Assembly: GCA_963920765.1 (NCBI GenBank)
Contig: OY987249.1
Span: 20,814,861-20,878,860 of the forward strand
Direction: 5' to 3'
DNA from: Ulota crispa
Lineage: Eukaryota; Streptophyta; Bryopsida; Orthotrichales; Orthotrichaceae
DNA length: 64,000 bases
Made by a program: the position numbers and the translations under genes. Below the pieces are notes generated by a model. That model was not told where the DNA came from, made no database searches, and was given only the letters and a program-made list of their open reading frames with translations. This document shows positions 46,800 to 60,570 of this stretch, in pieces (position 1 is the first letter of the stretch; every line of letters begins with the position of its first letter).

Positions 46800-47230
46800 A
46801 ATACCAAATCTCTTGGCCACCTATATATGTTCAACAAATAATAGGCATCATTCTTTGATTTTTGACAATGTGTTTCTTTCCAACTCTTTGGTTACTTGCA
46901 CTAATGTTCAGAAACTTGTTAAATGGTCTTTGTTCTTTGCTTTTTTTGTGTTTTTTCCAACTCCTTGATTGCTTGCACTAGTTTTCAAAAACTTGTTATT
47001 TCAATGTTTGCAAACTCTTAGGCACCTATGTTCAACAACTGGTCTTCGTTCTTTTATTTTTGTGTGTTTCTTTCCAACTCCTTGGTTGCTTGCACTAGTT
47101 TTCAAAAACTTGTTATTTTGGTGTTTGCAAACTCTTGGCCACCTATGTTCAACAAATGGTCTTCATCCTTTGCTTTTTGTGTGTTTCTTTCTAACTCTTT
47201 GAACTAGTTATCAAAAACTTGTTGCTTTCG
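46800..47230. repeat. 117-bp tandem repeat, copy 2
   Basis: Unit starts at 46957 and 47074; no difference from copy 1 seen. Confidence 0.8.
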
Positions 47231-48391
47231 GTGTTTGATTAGGACTTGAAAGGATTTTGTATCTTTTTGTTTCTAATGCTACTTGCAGAAACATCTGTCA
47301 TTGGATGTTTACAAACTTGGAGTGATTCAAGTTACTACCTTTGTGTGGCTCTGCTAGTTACAAATGGCTGAAGCGTGTTCTTTGTGGAGCTTCCATGGGG
47401 CTCGTGGTCCTTTGTGTCTCCTTTGGAGAATGTTCTTACTAATCATATCTCGCTCCTCACGTACATAAACCAAACTAAATACATCCTAGATTGTGAGGCT
47501 TTGGTAATTTAACACAATATGTTCCAATCCAGATAAAATTTCCATCCAAGTGTAGACAAGTTTAGGACAAAATCTAGATGAAATTGTGTTAACATTAACA
47601 AAAAAAAAAAACACAATGTAAAAGCATCTCTACCAATGCCCTCGCAAGGTTGGATTCTTGTTACATAACATGGTTAATCTTCACTGGGGGAGTCCTTCTT
47701 GCTCCCCAAATATGAGGATCCGAGTGAATGCCATTCGCCAACTCTGGCCTCCTCTGGCCAAGGACCAATCAACATTGAGAATCTATAACTAAATCCTCCT
47801 CAGGTGTATAGGGAGGGATATTCCTCCACGGTTGGAGGAGGTATAAACCTTGGTGAACAATGTTATGTAGAATTGGATGATAAGTGTTTCGGGCTCTTTG
47901 AAACAATCTCCTGGCACTCAATCTAGCGTGTATAACAACAGCACGTCAAAATATTATTCATTTTAAATTTAGTTATCTTTATCCTCTATTTCCCTTGGTG
48001 AATGGTCAAATGACTACATATGGGGCACATTGAAGTGCAAGGGCCACATTTTTTAAAAACATGGATGAAGATCAAAGAGTCTAATGCCAAGGCCACACAT
48101 GCCAAAACAACTGATTTGAAACAAATGAATAAAGCAACTTGATTGTGTTTTTGAAAAAATATGAGACAATCACTTTTTCAAGGTTTTACCTATTGTTCTA
48201 TCACAAATAACTTCTCCACCATTCTACAACAAAAGTTTTGAAACGCAAGTTTGTGAACTCTCAAAAACATTAATTTTAAACAAATCATAAAAGTGTGTGT
48301 AGAAAATAACAAAATCTACTTCTATACATTTATAGTGCACTATAAACATTGCTCTAAAACTTGATTCATGCGTTTAATTTGTGCATCAGTT
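47231..48391. other. No gene recognised, copy 2
   Basis: Duplicate of the ~1.1-kb AT-rich stretch beside the retroelement integrase end. Confidence 0.4.
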
Positions 48392-51300
48392 TTATGATGA
48401 AATGCTGATGAAAGCTTGATCTTCACTTGCAAGATTTTGAATGATGACTGTTAAAACTTGGAAATGAACTGAGATCCTCAGTCTAACACAATGGCTTGAA
48501 TAATTCACAATAACAATAAATGTTGTCAAATAGTGGTTAATTGTTTTTTCTTTCGTAATTGTCTTCTTGCATGGAACAAAATGTACAATTTTGGAAAGCC
48601 CATCAACTATAATGCAAATAGAATCAAACTTAGTCAATATTGGTAAGTCTCTAATAAAATCCATAGAAATAGATGACCATGGTTGCTTTGGCACTGATAA
48701 AGACTGTAGAAGTCCGTACGATTAATGTTGAGGATTCTTTGAACAAAAACAAGTATTGCAAGATAATACAAAGTCTTTGATGGTATTTTACATTTGAGGC
48801 CACCAAAAATCTTGATAAATGAGCTCCAACGTTTTGTTGAATCTAAAGTGTCAAACGGTTGGAAGATTGTGGTGTGTTTGCATGATGTGAACGCGGTGTG
48901 GTCTATCAGCAATATAGAGGCGATCTTCAAAATACAAACATTAACCTTCAATCTTAAATTTGTTAAAATCCTTTGTGGAATCGTTGAAACGTTGCTTGAT
49001 ATTAAGTAGTATGGCATCTGTAGTTGAGGCTGTTTGGATTTGATCGAAGAAACTAAAATCAATTAGAAATGAGATTTAAGTTGCTTGTAATTGAAGGCGT
49101 TTAGGTTTTAAAAACGTCGTCTATTATAAGTCATATGCCGTTTTTTTTTTATGAAGAATAAAGTTGGATCTTCTAGATAATGCATCAAATAACCCTTATA
49201 ACTTGTCGGGTCGATGTATGATGTTAAAATCAAACCTAGATAAAGACATATTTCAATTGGCTTGACGACGGTTGAAAACACGAGTAGGCATGAAATATTG
49301 AAGATTCTTGTAATCCGTATATACTATCACTTAATGTACGGCGCCTTCAAGTAAATGACGCTATTCTTGAAAAAAGTCCATAATAGCAAGTAACCATTTG
49401 TCGTGGTTTCATAGTTGATCTTTGCGGCGTTGAATTTCTTTGAATAAAAAGCAACTAGATGAAGTTTTCCGTCTTCTCTTTGCTGCGGTAACTCTGCACC
49501 CAATGCAAAATCCGAAACATTTGTTTCCATAAAGAAAGATTTGGAAAAATCTGGATGAATCAATATCGGAACTATCGTGAAGGCGTTTTTCAATGTTTGA
49601 AAAGTCTTGTCTGCATCTTGATTCTACTTCAATTTATTTTTGCATGTAAGCCGTATAAGTGGAGTGGCAATCTAGAAGTAATTCTTGATAAAAATTCGAT
49701 AGAAATTGGCAAATCTAAAGAAACACTGAACATTGCGTATTGTCTTTGGTGTAGTCCAGTCTAATACGGCTTGAATTTTATTAGAATCCATAAAAATAGC
49801 GTCGTTTGAAATGACATACCATATAAATTCTACTTGAATAGTATCAAAAACATATTTTTTAAATTTAGCGTACAATCTAGCATTCCAAATCTTTTTAAGT
49901 ATTAGCTTCACATGTTTTACATGATAATCCGCATCCATGGAATATATTAGGATATTGTCTAGGTAACAGACAAAAAAATCATCTAGGAATTCTTTGAATA
50001 TATCATTCATGAGATGTTGAAAGATATCTGGTGCATTTGTAAGTTTAAACGGCATGACGTTGTATTCAAAATAGTCATACTTTGTCTAAAATGCCGTCTT
50101 TTATTTGTTGCCTTCTTTAAATCAAACAAGATTATATGCTCTTCTAAGGTCAATTTTGGTATAAATTTTTGTTTTTCCAAGTTGGTCAAGAAGCCCACCG
50201 ATTAAAGGTAATGGATAGCAATTTTTGATTGTTACTTCGTTCAGACCGCGGTGATCCATGCACATATGTAAAGACCCATCTTTTTTTTTCACAAATTGAA
50301 TAAACACACTAGCTAGAAACTTAGAGTGTTAAATAAAATCTTTTGTCAAATTTTCGTTAAGATATTCTTTCAATGCAAAAAGCTCATTTTGCAACAGGTT
50401 GTATATGAGCCTAAAAGGTGGTTGAGCATGTTTTTGAAGATCAATTGTACAATTATATGGTCAATGTTTGGGCAAAATGTCGGCATTTTTCTTTTCAAAA
50501 CATCTTGATACTTTTTATACTCCTTTGGAAGTAAAGTCGTTGTGGAAATTTGCTCAGATATTAGAATTGCATAAGCCACAAATTTATCAGCATTTTTAGC
50601 AGCTTGCATAAATGCTCGAGTTCTGAGAAATAATGGCTTGACAATTTCTGTCCGGAAGGGTTTGCAGCTGTAACATTGGTATATCCATAGAAAGTTTTTT
50701 AAAAAGAAAGGTAACATTGTGATTCGCCTAATCAATTTGAGAATTAAAATTTTCAAGCCATGAAAGTCTTGAAATAACAGGATTAGACGGAGAACAGATA
50801 ACGTTGTAGACCACATGGTTAATACGATTTTCTGCCATTATTTATAAATGAATTGTCTCATGGATAATATTACCAGAAGATAACGATTGTTCATCAATAA
50901 ATTCAACGTAAATGCCTTTTGATTTTTGGACAGTGAAAATTTTATGACGTTTCACAAAAGATTCATCAATGAAACAAGTTGAGGCTCTTGAATCAATTAA
51001 GATTTGCATTTTAATATTTTTTGAATCCAAACAAATGGGCAAGATAAAAGCAAAGAGTAGGATTTGCCGATAATACAATACTTGAAAATGTTGATAATAT
51101 TATTGTATTTAGTTGCACGGTTTCTATTATGGCTAGACTTTGTTGTTTTTTTGTCTTGTGCTATAAAGTTGTGTCGCGCATCGTTGTTTTTCAAGACAAG
51201 CGCTGATCTTGTGTCCGTCTTTTCCGCAATAGAGACATAGTTTTTTTTTGCGTCAGCGTTTCTTTTTTTGTTCAGTAAGAGTTTTGAATCGCACTCTATC

Positions 51301-52170
51301 AATTTGCATGTCTTCCGCTTCGGTTTGTTTGCCTATATTTGAAGCTGAAGTAGAGACAAAGTAACTATTATACGATTGCAACGTAGTTCATACTTGTTTA
51401 TCTTGTTGTCGTTCAAATAACCGATTGTCGCATTTGACAGCTTGACTGATAACCTCATTTAATGTGGTAGGGTTTGGTAATGAAAGCAATAAATCCTTCA
51501 CTTTGTTTCGTAAACCATAATAGAATTGATTTATAAAAGCTTGCTTTCTCCAGTTTATTTTGCATGCTAGCTGACAAAATTTTGAAGCGTAGATTGAAAT
51601 TGAACGCCGTCCTTGTCGTAAGCTTCGGATTTTTGTTGTTGCAGAACATATTTTGTCATGTTCGCCAAATGTTTCTCCAAACCCATCCAAAAATGCTTCA
51701 AAATTGTTGAGTATTGAAGAATTCTTCTCAAAAAGCGGTGCAAATTAAAAAAACGTTTGTTCGGATTAGAAAGTGCCCACCAATTCAATACGAGCTGCGT
51801 CTGTCGAATATTGTTGGGATTGAAGGAGCGTAATGAGCCGAATTTGGTTGACAAACCACAAAATTTGGAATGCGTGTTGTCGAGTTTTTTTGGAAAGCTG
51901 ACCGTGGATTCTTTGTTCTTGCTAGAACTTGAAGCTCAAAGCATAGAATTTGGAAAAGTATTGGCTTGAATAGTTGATGTAAGTGCATCAACAAGTTCTC
52001 GCTCTATAGATGGTTGTAATCTTGCTTCAAGGCCAGAAAGTCTTGCGATGAGATTTTTGTTCTGCTAGAACATCTGTTGGCGCTCAAAGTTCATAGATGT
52101 AATTGTAGACATGATAATGTCAAGCTTTGAATTGTTCTTCACAATTTCATTTCTTTCTGCCATAATAAAT
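48392..52170 (-). mobile_element. Ty3/gypsy retroelement fossil (gag-pol), copy 2
   Basis: Duplicate of the minus-strand fossil, with the same order of gag, protease, reverse transcriptase, RNase H and integrase remnants and the same broken state. One base difference from copy 1 was seen (50443). Confidence 0.9.
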
Positions 52171-52221
52171 GCGTATTGGTCCAGCAATATATATTGAAAA
52201 AATAATCTAATTGTGAACACT

Positions 52222-52245
52222 TGAAAAAAAAAAAAAAAAAAAAAA
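52222..52245 (+). repeat. Poly(A) tract, copy 2
   Basis: Same homopolymer as in copy 1. Confidence 0.85.
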
Positions 52246-52266
52246 TTGTATTAGCATGACACTGTC

Positions 52267-52600
52267 AACTTAGAAGTGAATAACCTACAGCTTCTAAGGT
52301 ACCTTGCAAATTTCAAATAGATGGGTAATTCACGCTCTATTCAAAATCACAAAGTTAATAATAATAGACAGCAATACAAAATTTAGAAGTGGGTAATCCG
52401 CAATGTCCAAAATACCTTGCAAATTTCAAATAGAAGGGGTAATCCATGCTCTACTCAAAATCACAAAGTTAGTGAAAATAGACAACACCATCAACTTAGA
52501 AGTGGGTACATTCACAACTCTTAAGGCACTTTGCAATTTTCAAATGAAAGAGTAATCCACGCTCTATCTGAAATCAAAAAGTTTTGATGATGTTTGAAGG
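52267..52600. repeat. Three 113-bp tandem repeats in the retroelement leader, copy 2
   Basis: Unit starts at 52268, 52381 and 52494. Confidence 0.85.
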
Positions 52601-52816
52601 CAATCTCAATAAACTATCAAAGATGGACTCAAAGACAAAAACAAAGTAGAGGAATAAGAAATTAAGACAAAAGGTGTATTCAGAACCAGGGCTAGAGAAG
52701 TATATTAGATGTCAGCAATACAAAGCAAGGCTAAGATAGAAGGCTAAGGCTTGAAGGCCAAAGACTAAGGTGGCAAAATGAGTTGTCGAGATTGAGGAAC
52801 CTCTCAAGCTCGACTC

Positions 52817-52980
52817 CTATATATACTTGAGAGCTGGAGCTTCAAACTTTTTAGAAACTTCAAAGCTTCAAAGCTTTTAGAAACTTCCAACCTACTAAAA
52901 CCTTCCAACATTCTATAGCCTTCCAACCTTCTAAGAGTTTTCCAACCCTCTAGAAACTTCCAAGCTTCTAGAAGCTTCCA
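52817..52980 (-). promoter_or_regulatory. Promoter-like region with heat-shock elements and TATA box, copy 2
   Basis: TATA box at 52818-52826 and HSE matches at 52854-52861, 52880-52887, 52953-52960 and 52966-52978. Same arrangement on the minus strand as in copy 1. Confidence 0.65.
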
Positions 52981-53497
52981 TACTTTGTGCATTCGTCAAT
53001 CCGTTAATGTCCATGATAGACGAAAAAAATGACCAAAGCGCAAAGCCATGTGAAAGAGCCTTCCAAATCTTGTCGCAAAGGCAAGCAGGTAAGTTCATTA
53101 TATTACTAATGTTATGCAAGATATTTGCAAGTTCCATTGTTTTAAAATCTAATATTTCTGCTGACTGGCTAACATGCAAGGTTGGAAACATCGACAAGTG
53201 TGGAGGAATTGGAAGGTGGAGGACAGTAGGTGAGGGATAAGTGTGCATGTATTTGTGGATGTCATTTAACTTGGAAATTTGTCTATTTTCTATGAAAATC
53301 AAGTGTTCATGTAATTGGTAATTTTTCTTACTTGTTAAGCGAACTAAAATTCCTAATCAAAGTTAAGTTAATTTTTGAGTCCACGTGTAGAGGTATCATA
53401 GAGATCATGGTTCTTGTAATATTGACTCTGATAACCATAATCCAAGTTGAGTCATGTCTTAGTTGCTTTGCAGTTATATCCATGCATATTGCTAATA
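52981..53497. other. No gene recognised, copy 2
   Basis: Duplicate of the ~500-bp gap between retroelement and CACTA-like element. Confidence 0.4.
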
Positions 53498-53760
53498 GTT
53501 GTACTATTGGTCACTAGTGAGCGTTTACTCATTTCTCAGTTGTTTTGTAGTTATATTATTAGTCATTAGTGGATATTTAATCATTTCTCAATGGTTTTAT
53601 AGTTGTATTATTAGTTACTAGTGAGTGTTTAGTCATTTTTGAGTTGTTGTGTAGTTATATTATTAATGACTAATGAGTATTTAGTCATTTTTTAGTGGTT
53701 TTGTAGTTGTATTAATAGTCACTAGCAAATATTTAGTCGTTTCTCAGTAGTTATATAGTT
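53498..53760. repeat. 52-bp tandem array, left subterminal, copy 2
   Basis: Same five-unit array as in copy 1. Confidence 0.8.
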
Positions 53761-54009
53761 GAGTCTTAGATATTGGTGTTTGCACCAGTCTCTTATTAGT
53801 CACTAGTAAGTGTTTCATTAGTAAGTGTTTGTTCAATTGTAATAGTCTTTTATTAGTCTTTAGCACCCCATCTCATGTTATTTATATTTGGTGGTTGACA
53901 AGATAGTGAGGTTGCTAGAGACGCCACGCTCTCAGGGTGTGATTAAATCATAATCCAAACCTTGTGTTATTACTTAAATTGGCTAGAATTGATGGTGCCT
54001 TGATTCCCT

Positions 54010-54490
54010 TGAGTGAACAATGGAAGTTGCATTGTTTTTCATGCTTCTTGGTAGCCATGTGGATTTGATGTGAGGAGCGGGGGAGTGAGGACTATTTTGT
54101 GTGAAGTGAAGTCCTTAAATTCTCTATTTTTTATTTTTATTTTTATTTTTTTATTTTTTTGTTTTTCTCATTCTTCATTGTTGAAGTCTAGTGGCTTTGT
54201 GGTTTTGCTGTGAAAAGGCGGGATAGTCAGGGTTGTTTTGTGTAATAACAAATCCTGAAAGTCTCAATGTTTGTGTATTAATTTTTTTTGTTCATTTTTG
54301 TTTTTGGGGTGAATTTTGGTACGTAGCTTAGTGGATTTGCCACTAAGGGGTAGGGGAAGTAGGTTGTTTCATGCAAAGTCAAATAGTCGATTTGTTTAAG
54401 CCTTAAATGTTGTTGCCATGTTTTTTGGTTTTTTTTTCATATTACTTGGATGAATTTTGGTAGCTTTGTGGATTGAGTGGAAATAGTTTG
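54010..54490. repeat. Diverged ~140-155-bp tandem repeats, copy 2
   Basis: Same four related segments as in copy 1. Confidence 0.5.
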
Positions 54491-54541
54491 GCAATAGTAT
54501 CTTATATGATGTACTAACGTCATTCTTATTACTACATGTAG

Positions 54542-56944
54542 AATATAGCAGAGGAAGGCAAAGTATCCGCCCTAGAGACTGGACAAAGGGTCCTTGAGGC
54601 TGGGCAGAGGAAACTTTGAAAGGAGATTTCAGAGATAGCTGAGAGCTCAAAACCTACTAAAACTGCCCTATTGGATATAAAATCTATGTTGGACAACTAT
54701 TTTGCTGGTATCAAAGCTTTGAGTGGCAGCTCAGCAGAGCTCGGGGGAGGCATTATGAGCGGAGCACAAGTAGACACACAACCAGTGGAAGTTGAAGTTT
54801 TGCAGACCAAAATGGGAAAGAGTTCTAGTGGGGTGAAAGAGGTGCTAAAGGAGAAAGGCAAGGTTGATGAGGTTATATGTCTATATACTGATGAAATTAT
54901 ATGTCCATATGCCATGGATGTGGAAGATGACGTAATTCCAAAGCAGCCCTTCCCGTTGGAGACGCCCCTTGATGTCCTACCTAGAACTAAATCCAAGGCA
55001 ATTGATATCATCACTCTTCCAAAAGAGGTACTCATTATCCAGTGTTGCAAATTGTTTGGATGTGGTGTTGGTTTCAAGTAGTTTTAGTGCAAATGGCGTA
55101 AGTAATGGTAGAAATCTAGCATTGGGATAAAATAGTAGTTATGAATTATTAGTGTTATTGTACCGTTTACAAGTTATACTATTTATTTGTAGTGGGCATT
55201 TAGTCATTTACTAGTTGTTTTGCAGCCAAGTTGTACTATAAGGTAGTGGGCATGTGGTCATATACTAATTGTTTTGTAGTCATGTAGTCATATATTAGTT
55301 GTTTTGCAGTCATGTGGTCATATACTAGTTGTTTTGCAGTCATGTAGTCATACACTAGTTGTTTTGCAGTCATGTAGTCCTAGTCATCTAGTCATACAAA
55401 CTCCCTACCAACCTGATATTTATCACTTACCACTTGTCAAACAATGTTGGAGTGTTTCACTTTGAACTTACTCAAAGATTGGTTTGTACAAGTTGATGGT
55501 AAAGATTGATTAGTATAAGTTGATGGTAGCTTGGACTAATGGGTGATGTTAAATCGGATTACCAGATTTTGAAAGAGGCGAGGGTAATGTCTCTAGGGAG
55601 GATTACGGAAATTGATCAAGGTGCAGTCTCTTCAGCAGTGGTCCCTCCTGCACTACTTCCGCCACCACTACCTCATGTCAAAGTGACAAACCAGGTGAGA
55701 CCTAATTCAATGTCACCATGTTTGGATGGCAAACAAAAGAAGCTGGTTATATTTCGGTTGTTTGGGACCTTGATTGACCATGACAATGACCTACACCCTG
55801 ATTATAAGATTTTGGAGCCTACATTCCAAACGCGCTCACGGGGATATTGTGTCGTCCTTGGTTATTGGAGTTCCTCCAAATGTGTTTCCTAAATTTCACA
55901 ATTGCATTCTGGTGTTCCTTCACTGCACCATTTGTGGCGGATGTAGTTGGTGCTTTGATGCAGAGGTTGGAGGGAATACGGAGCACCCCGGCCTTTAGTT
56001 GGAGTAATGATGATATAGAGACAATGACATCTTTGGGAGACAAGCCACTAGAGGCAAAGGCACTACACAAAGTTTTTAGTACATGGCCACAGTGGAATAC
56101 AAACAATACAATAATTGTAGATGTAGATTGGACAAAACTTAAATCCAACTGTCCAACTAACGTCACAGTGACTCCAGCCTTCTTTGCAAAGGATTTGACT
56201 CATCTAGCGAACGATAATGCGTATTTGAAAACCTCTTTGTGGCCCCAATTGCAAGGATTTTTGCATTGCAATACCATCATTGATTTCTTCACAAAATATC
56301 CCCAACATCGGATCACAACGAATGGCCACCCTAGTGACCATGTGTGTGCGCAAAACCACAAGGGCAAAATTTTGGCAATTAATCCATTGGTGAGGCCAAG
56401 TTGAAATTTGAGTTTGTAGTTTTGGAGTTGACATTAAAGTTCCAATTTGTTTGACACATTACCTCTCTTGGTTAAAGCAAAAGAAGCAAGACAAGAAGAA
56501 GCCTAAACCACATGCAAAGAAAGGACAGGAGCATAAAGGGCAGAAGGTGAGATTCTAACATTGTAAATGAAGGCTAAGTATTGAAATTGGAATTTACATA
56601 TATTAAATTATTGAGTCTATTTTGTTGTTTTGTTGATGCAGTTCACAATGGGGCAGAAGGTGTGCCTCTTGAACCCAAAAGGTGGAAGGTTGAAGGTGGT
56701 GGCCATAGGATTTATCAGTGGTTTTGGAGGAGATGCTATCCACTTTGATGTGGTCCCTCAAGGGTGGTGCAAAGTAGACGTCATTCAAGCCCTACATGTA
56801 GATACGACTCTAGTGAAGACAAATCCTAAAGGTGATCAACTGGCTGTGGAAGATGTCATAGGTGGAAACACTATTCGGGACAAAAAGTTTGTGAACCCTC
56901 CACCTAAAATTGTCGGATTTTGTTTTATGTTTGTTCACTGTTAG
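54542..56944 (+). CDS. Transposon gene: FCP1/NIF-like plus Tnp1/En/Spm-like domain, copy 2
   Basis: Same exon layout as copy 1 (54542-55027, about 55530-56404, about 56475-56546, 56642-56944) and the same degradation, including the in-frame stop and the frame change near 55835-55850. The domain pattern is identical: HAD motif I region with Arg in place of the catalytic Asp, then the NIF-like core, a Lys-rich linker and the Tnp1/En/Spm-like end. Confidence 0.6.
55195..55380. repeat. 30-bp tandem array inside the transposon intron, copy 2
   Basis: Same array as in copy 1. Confidence 0.85.
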
Positions 56945-57450
56945 GCGGCGGAGTGGTACAATCCCACTATACAATTCATGGTTGTAGTTACAAATAGATT
57001 TTGGAACTTTATAGCTTGGAGGTGGACTTGCATCACTCTGGCTACTACATTATAACTAATTTTGAGAATTTTCTTTCATTGTCTACATGAAATTGCAAGC
57101 GTATGTACATGATGTTGAGTGGGTGGGTATAGAGAATGGTGTGTGATAGTTTGTGATTGCTAATTAAGTAGTGGATACATTATGAGATTTTGATTGACCA
57201 TGTACCTCTGATTTGTAGTTTACATGGAGTATGCATTGAATTGTGACTGAACAGATACTGCAATTCGTGATAGTATCTTCAATGTGATGTGTCTTAGTAT
57301 CTTCAATGTAATGTGTCTTCACAGTGACTATAGAACAACTTAATTGTGTCTTTAGAGTGATTTCACAATGACTGTAGAACTAGCTAATTGTGACTTTGGA
57401 GTGACCTTAGTTTGATGGTGTGGTGAGACTATATTGTGACTCTGCTAATA

Positions 57451-58046
57451 TATGACTAAAAGATAACTAGTGTATGACTAAAAAACAACTAATACATGAC
57501 TAAAAGACGACTAGTATATTATTGAAAAATTACTAATATACGAGTAAAAGACTATTAATATATGATTAGAAAACAACTAGTATATGACTACAAGACTACT
57601 CATATACGACTAAAAGACTACTAGTGCATGACTAAAAGACTACTAATACATGACTAAAAGACGACTAGTATATTATTGAAAAATTACTAATATACAAGTA
57701 AAAGACTATTAATATATGATTAGAAAACAACTAGTATATGACTACAAGACTACTCATATACGACTAAAAGACTACTAGTGCATGACTAAAAGACTACTAA
57801 TACATGACTAAAAGACGACTAGTATATGACTAAAAATGACTAGTACATGACTAAACAACTACCAATACATGACTAGAAGACGACTAGTATATGACTAAAA
57901 AACTACTAATATATGCCTAAAAGACGACTAGTATATGACTAAAAACGACTACTACATGACTAAACGACCACTATTATATGACTAAACGACCATTAATATA
58001 TGACTAAAAGACTATTAATATATGCCTAAAAGACAACTAGTATATG
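57451..58046. repeat. 22-bp tandem array with 154-bp higher-order period, copy 2
   Basis: Same array as in copy 1, with the higher-order repeat at 57495 and 57649. No unit gain or loss was noticed. Confidence 0.9.
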
Positions 58047-58410
58047 ATTGAATGAGAATTTATGGGTCACTAATCTGTTACTAAATGTAGACTAATGTCA
58101 AGATAACCAATGTTGACCATCTAAATCAAGACACGTTGCACTAAGTAGTTGGTTTGATTTTATCAATAGAAACATAATGGTATCTTTGAGAATTGTGAAA
58201 ACTTAAATGCCAGCAGAAGAGAAGGGGCAGGTGGATTCAAAAAAGAGAGAACGTCTCTTTCCCTCTGATAAAGACAAAGCCCGTAAGACGTAAAGGATGA
58301 GATACTGTAATGTCCTAGAATGACAAAGACTACTAAACAACTAAAGAATGACTAAATTGTGACCAAATGAGACCAATCATGATATAGTCATTTAGCGAGA
58401 AATGACTTGT

Positions 58411-60570
58411 TTCTTAGTCATTTGTAGCAGTCATATAGGACGTTGTATTTTACCTGTGAAGAGTGGCTTGCTAGACTCGGTAGAACAAAGTGTTTGAGAG
58501 GGTTTTGAGAGGGGCTTCAACACTTTTCATCCACTTTGAGCAAGTTTGAGCTAGTTTGAGCTACCGGTGGAGATGCCCTTATACAAATCTCTCACAAATC
58601 ATAAATTTTTGAAAGAATTTGTGAAAATTGAAAATAAAATATAGGTTTATACAAATAAACAAATAAATAATCTACATATAGATAATTTATGTTATTAGAA
58701 AAGTTCTTGTCAAATACAAAATAGTTTTTAGATCTTCAAAGACATCATTGTCTATACTTATGTTAGACTTGGGATTGTATTATGTCTGTCTGACAAGCTA
58801 GAATTGAGGTTGGAATTTAATTAGTCTTCATTGAGCAAAGTATAATTACAAAACAAGATTACAAATTAGCAAGGCTGGAGTATAATTAGCCTTCAATGAT
58901 CAAAGTATAATTACACTTCTAGACTTGACTCGGATTCATGTGCTTCCTTTGCTCGTTGCTGCAAGCTGTCACATCAAACATTTTCTCTCCCTCTCCAAGC
59001 TGACCATGGAATTGAGCTTTTTTGTGTGTTTCTATTGCTCGGATCAACATGCTCACAAATGCATGAATGTGGGCTGTTGCAAGGGTTTGGATTGTAGAAG
59101 GTAGGTTTGATAAATTTTGCAGCAATTTTTCCTCATGGTGATGCAATGAGTGGAGAGAGAAGATTCAATGTTTATAAGCTATTTCATATTATGAGATTTA
59201 TCTTCTCTATGCATCTCTTCATTTTGCACTCGGAGTTTAGTTTTGCTTGAGGCAAATTATACGCTTTAGTATTTGTGCTTGATCTTTTTTTATCCATATT
59301 GTTGATCGTCATGGTAGTTGTTTTTGTTTTGAGATTGCAACTCTCTACATGTTTGGACGGAATCTTAAGAAGATTGTTATGGAATTTGTGGGTTGAAGTT
59401 ATTTTTGCAGCAACTTGATAGCACTATCATCATAGAAGTCTATGTAGAAAACCACAAAGCAGCTCAAGAAACGCCTTACATACCACTATCGGAATCATTA
59501 GTAATGGTGCAAGAGGAGCGGGGCAGACAAAAAATTTAGCGCGAAAGAAATTGCATCTAACTAGGCCGGTGATATCTTCAATTGCATGCGTTTGTCTTTG
59601 TGTTTGTATAACAATTGTTGCAAAGTGCCTATGAGCAATGTGTTTGTGTGAGAAATGCGGCGTCCTCACACAATAGGCATGTGAGTCTCCCGGTTATAAA
59701 TTAAAAATTAAAGCCAAGCTCACATTCCTCTTTACTTCATTACTGTACTTGGAGAGTGCAAATTTGAGAATACGTTATTAGAGCTACTGGAGTAGTCAAT
59801 CAATGCTTGGGAAGAGATGTTGAGCATTTTTGCAGCTGTTCTAGGTTTTCAATTTGCAACTTTCATTGTCCTTCTCTTCTAACATCTCTTTCTCTTTAGA
59901 GAAATCCTCTAAACGTACTTGCCCAAGCAAAGAGGTTGTAGGATGAGCTTCCGTTGGTTATTTAATACTTAGTAATCATCTAACTAGGACGTGCCTTCTG
60001 TTTTGTTTCGTTAACCAGTGTCTCGCTCACTTTTCACTGCCATGTGGAGAGCGGTTATTTGATGAAAGCCAATAATTCCATGTCGGATTAGAAGGCATCA
60101 TAGCCAGTCACAAGCAACTTCATTGGGATTGTTGACCAATGGTAATAAATTTGGCTAAATTTAGCAAATTTTCTATCTCAAATTTGATTGTGCTAAAATT
60201 GTATTGTAAAAACAAAGAGGAAAATTTAAAAAGTAGCCAAAGTTTCAAGATGCAAAATTGCTTTTGAGATGAGGTGCTATTTGACGTGTTGCCATGTCGC
60301 TGATGGAACCTTAGATTAAGACAACTTGAGTAGCCATTAATCATATTTAATTTCCCCACACCTAGCTATAATGTGAAGTGTAAATGCACTATTTATTCAC
60401 CTGCCCTCCATCAAACGACTCAAAAAGACCCCACCAATGATGAGGGAAACAACAACAAAATATTACCTGCGAGACTAGCAAAAAAAAATGACCACGTCCG
60501 TAGATGAAAAGCTGTGGGCAGTGGTAGCTTGCACCCACTTGTAGTTGCACTATGGACTCTGGACTGCACC
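58411..60570. other. About 2.2 kb without a recognisable gene, copy 2
   Basis: Duplicate of the gene-poor right part of copy 1. The last ~285 bp (60287-60570) carry six of the nine differences found between the copies. Confidence 0.4.

Larger units (their letters stand above)
53490..58410 (+). mobile_element. CACTA-like (En/Spm) DNA transposon, decayed, copy 2
   Basis: Duplicate of the copy 1 element, with the same subterminal arrays and degraded gene. Borders are approximate. Confidence 0.6.
31498..60570. repeat. 29-kb direct repeat, copy 2
   Basis: Matches 1528-30600 at offset +29,970 with nine single-base differences found by eye. The right edge is inside the first unit of the 35-bp palindromic minisatellite (GACTGCACC, then GGGCCAAG instead of CAATGG). 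Confidence 0.97.
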
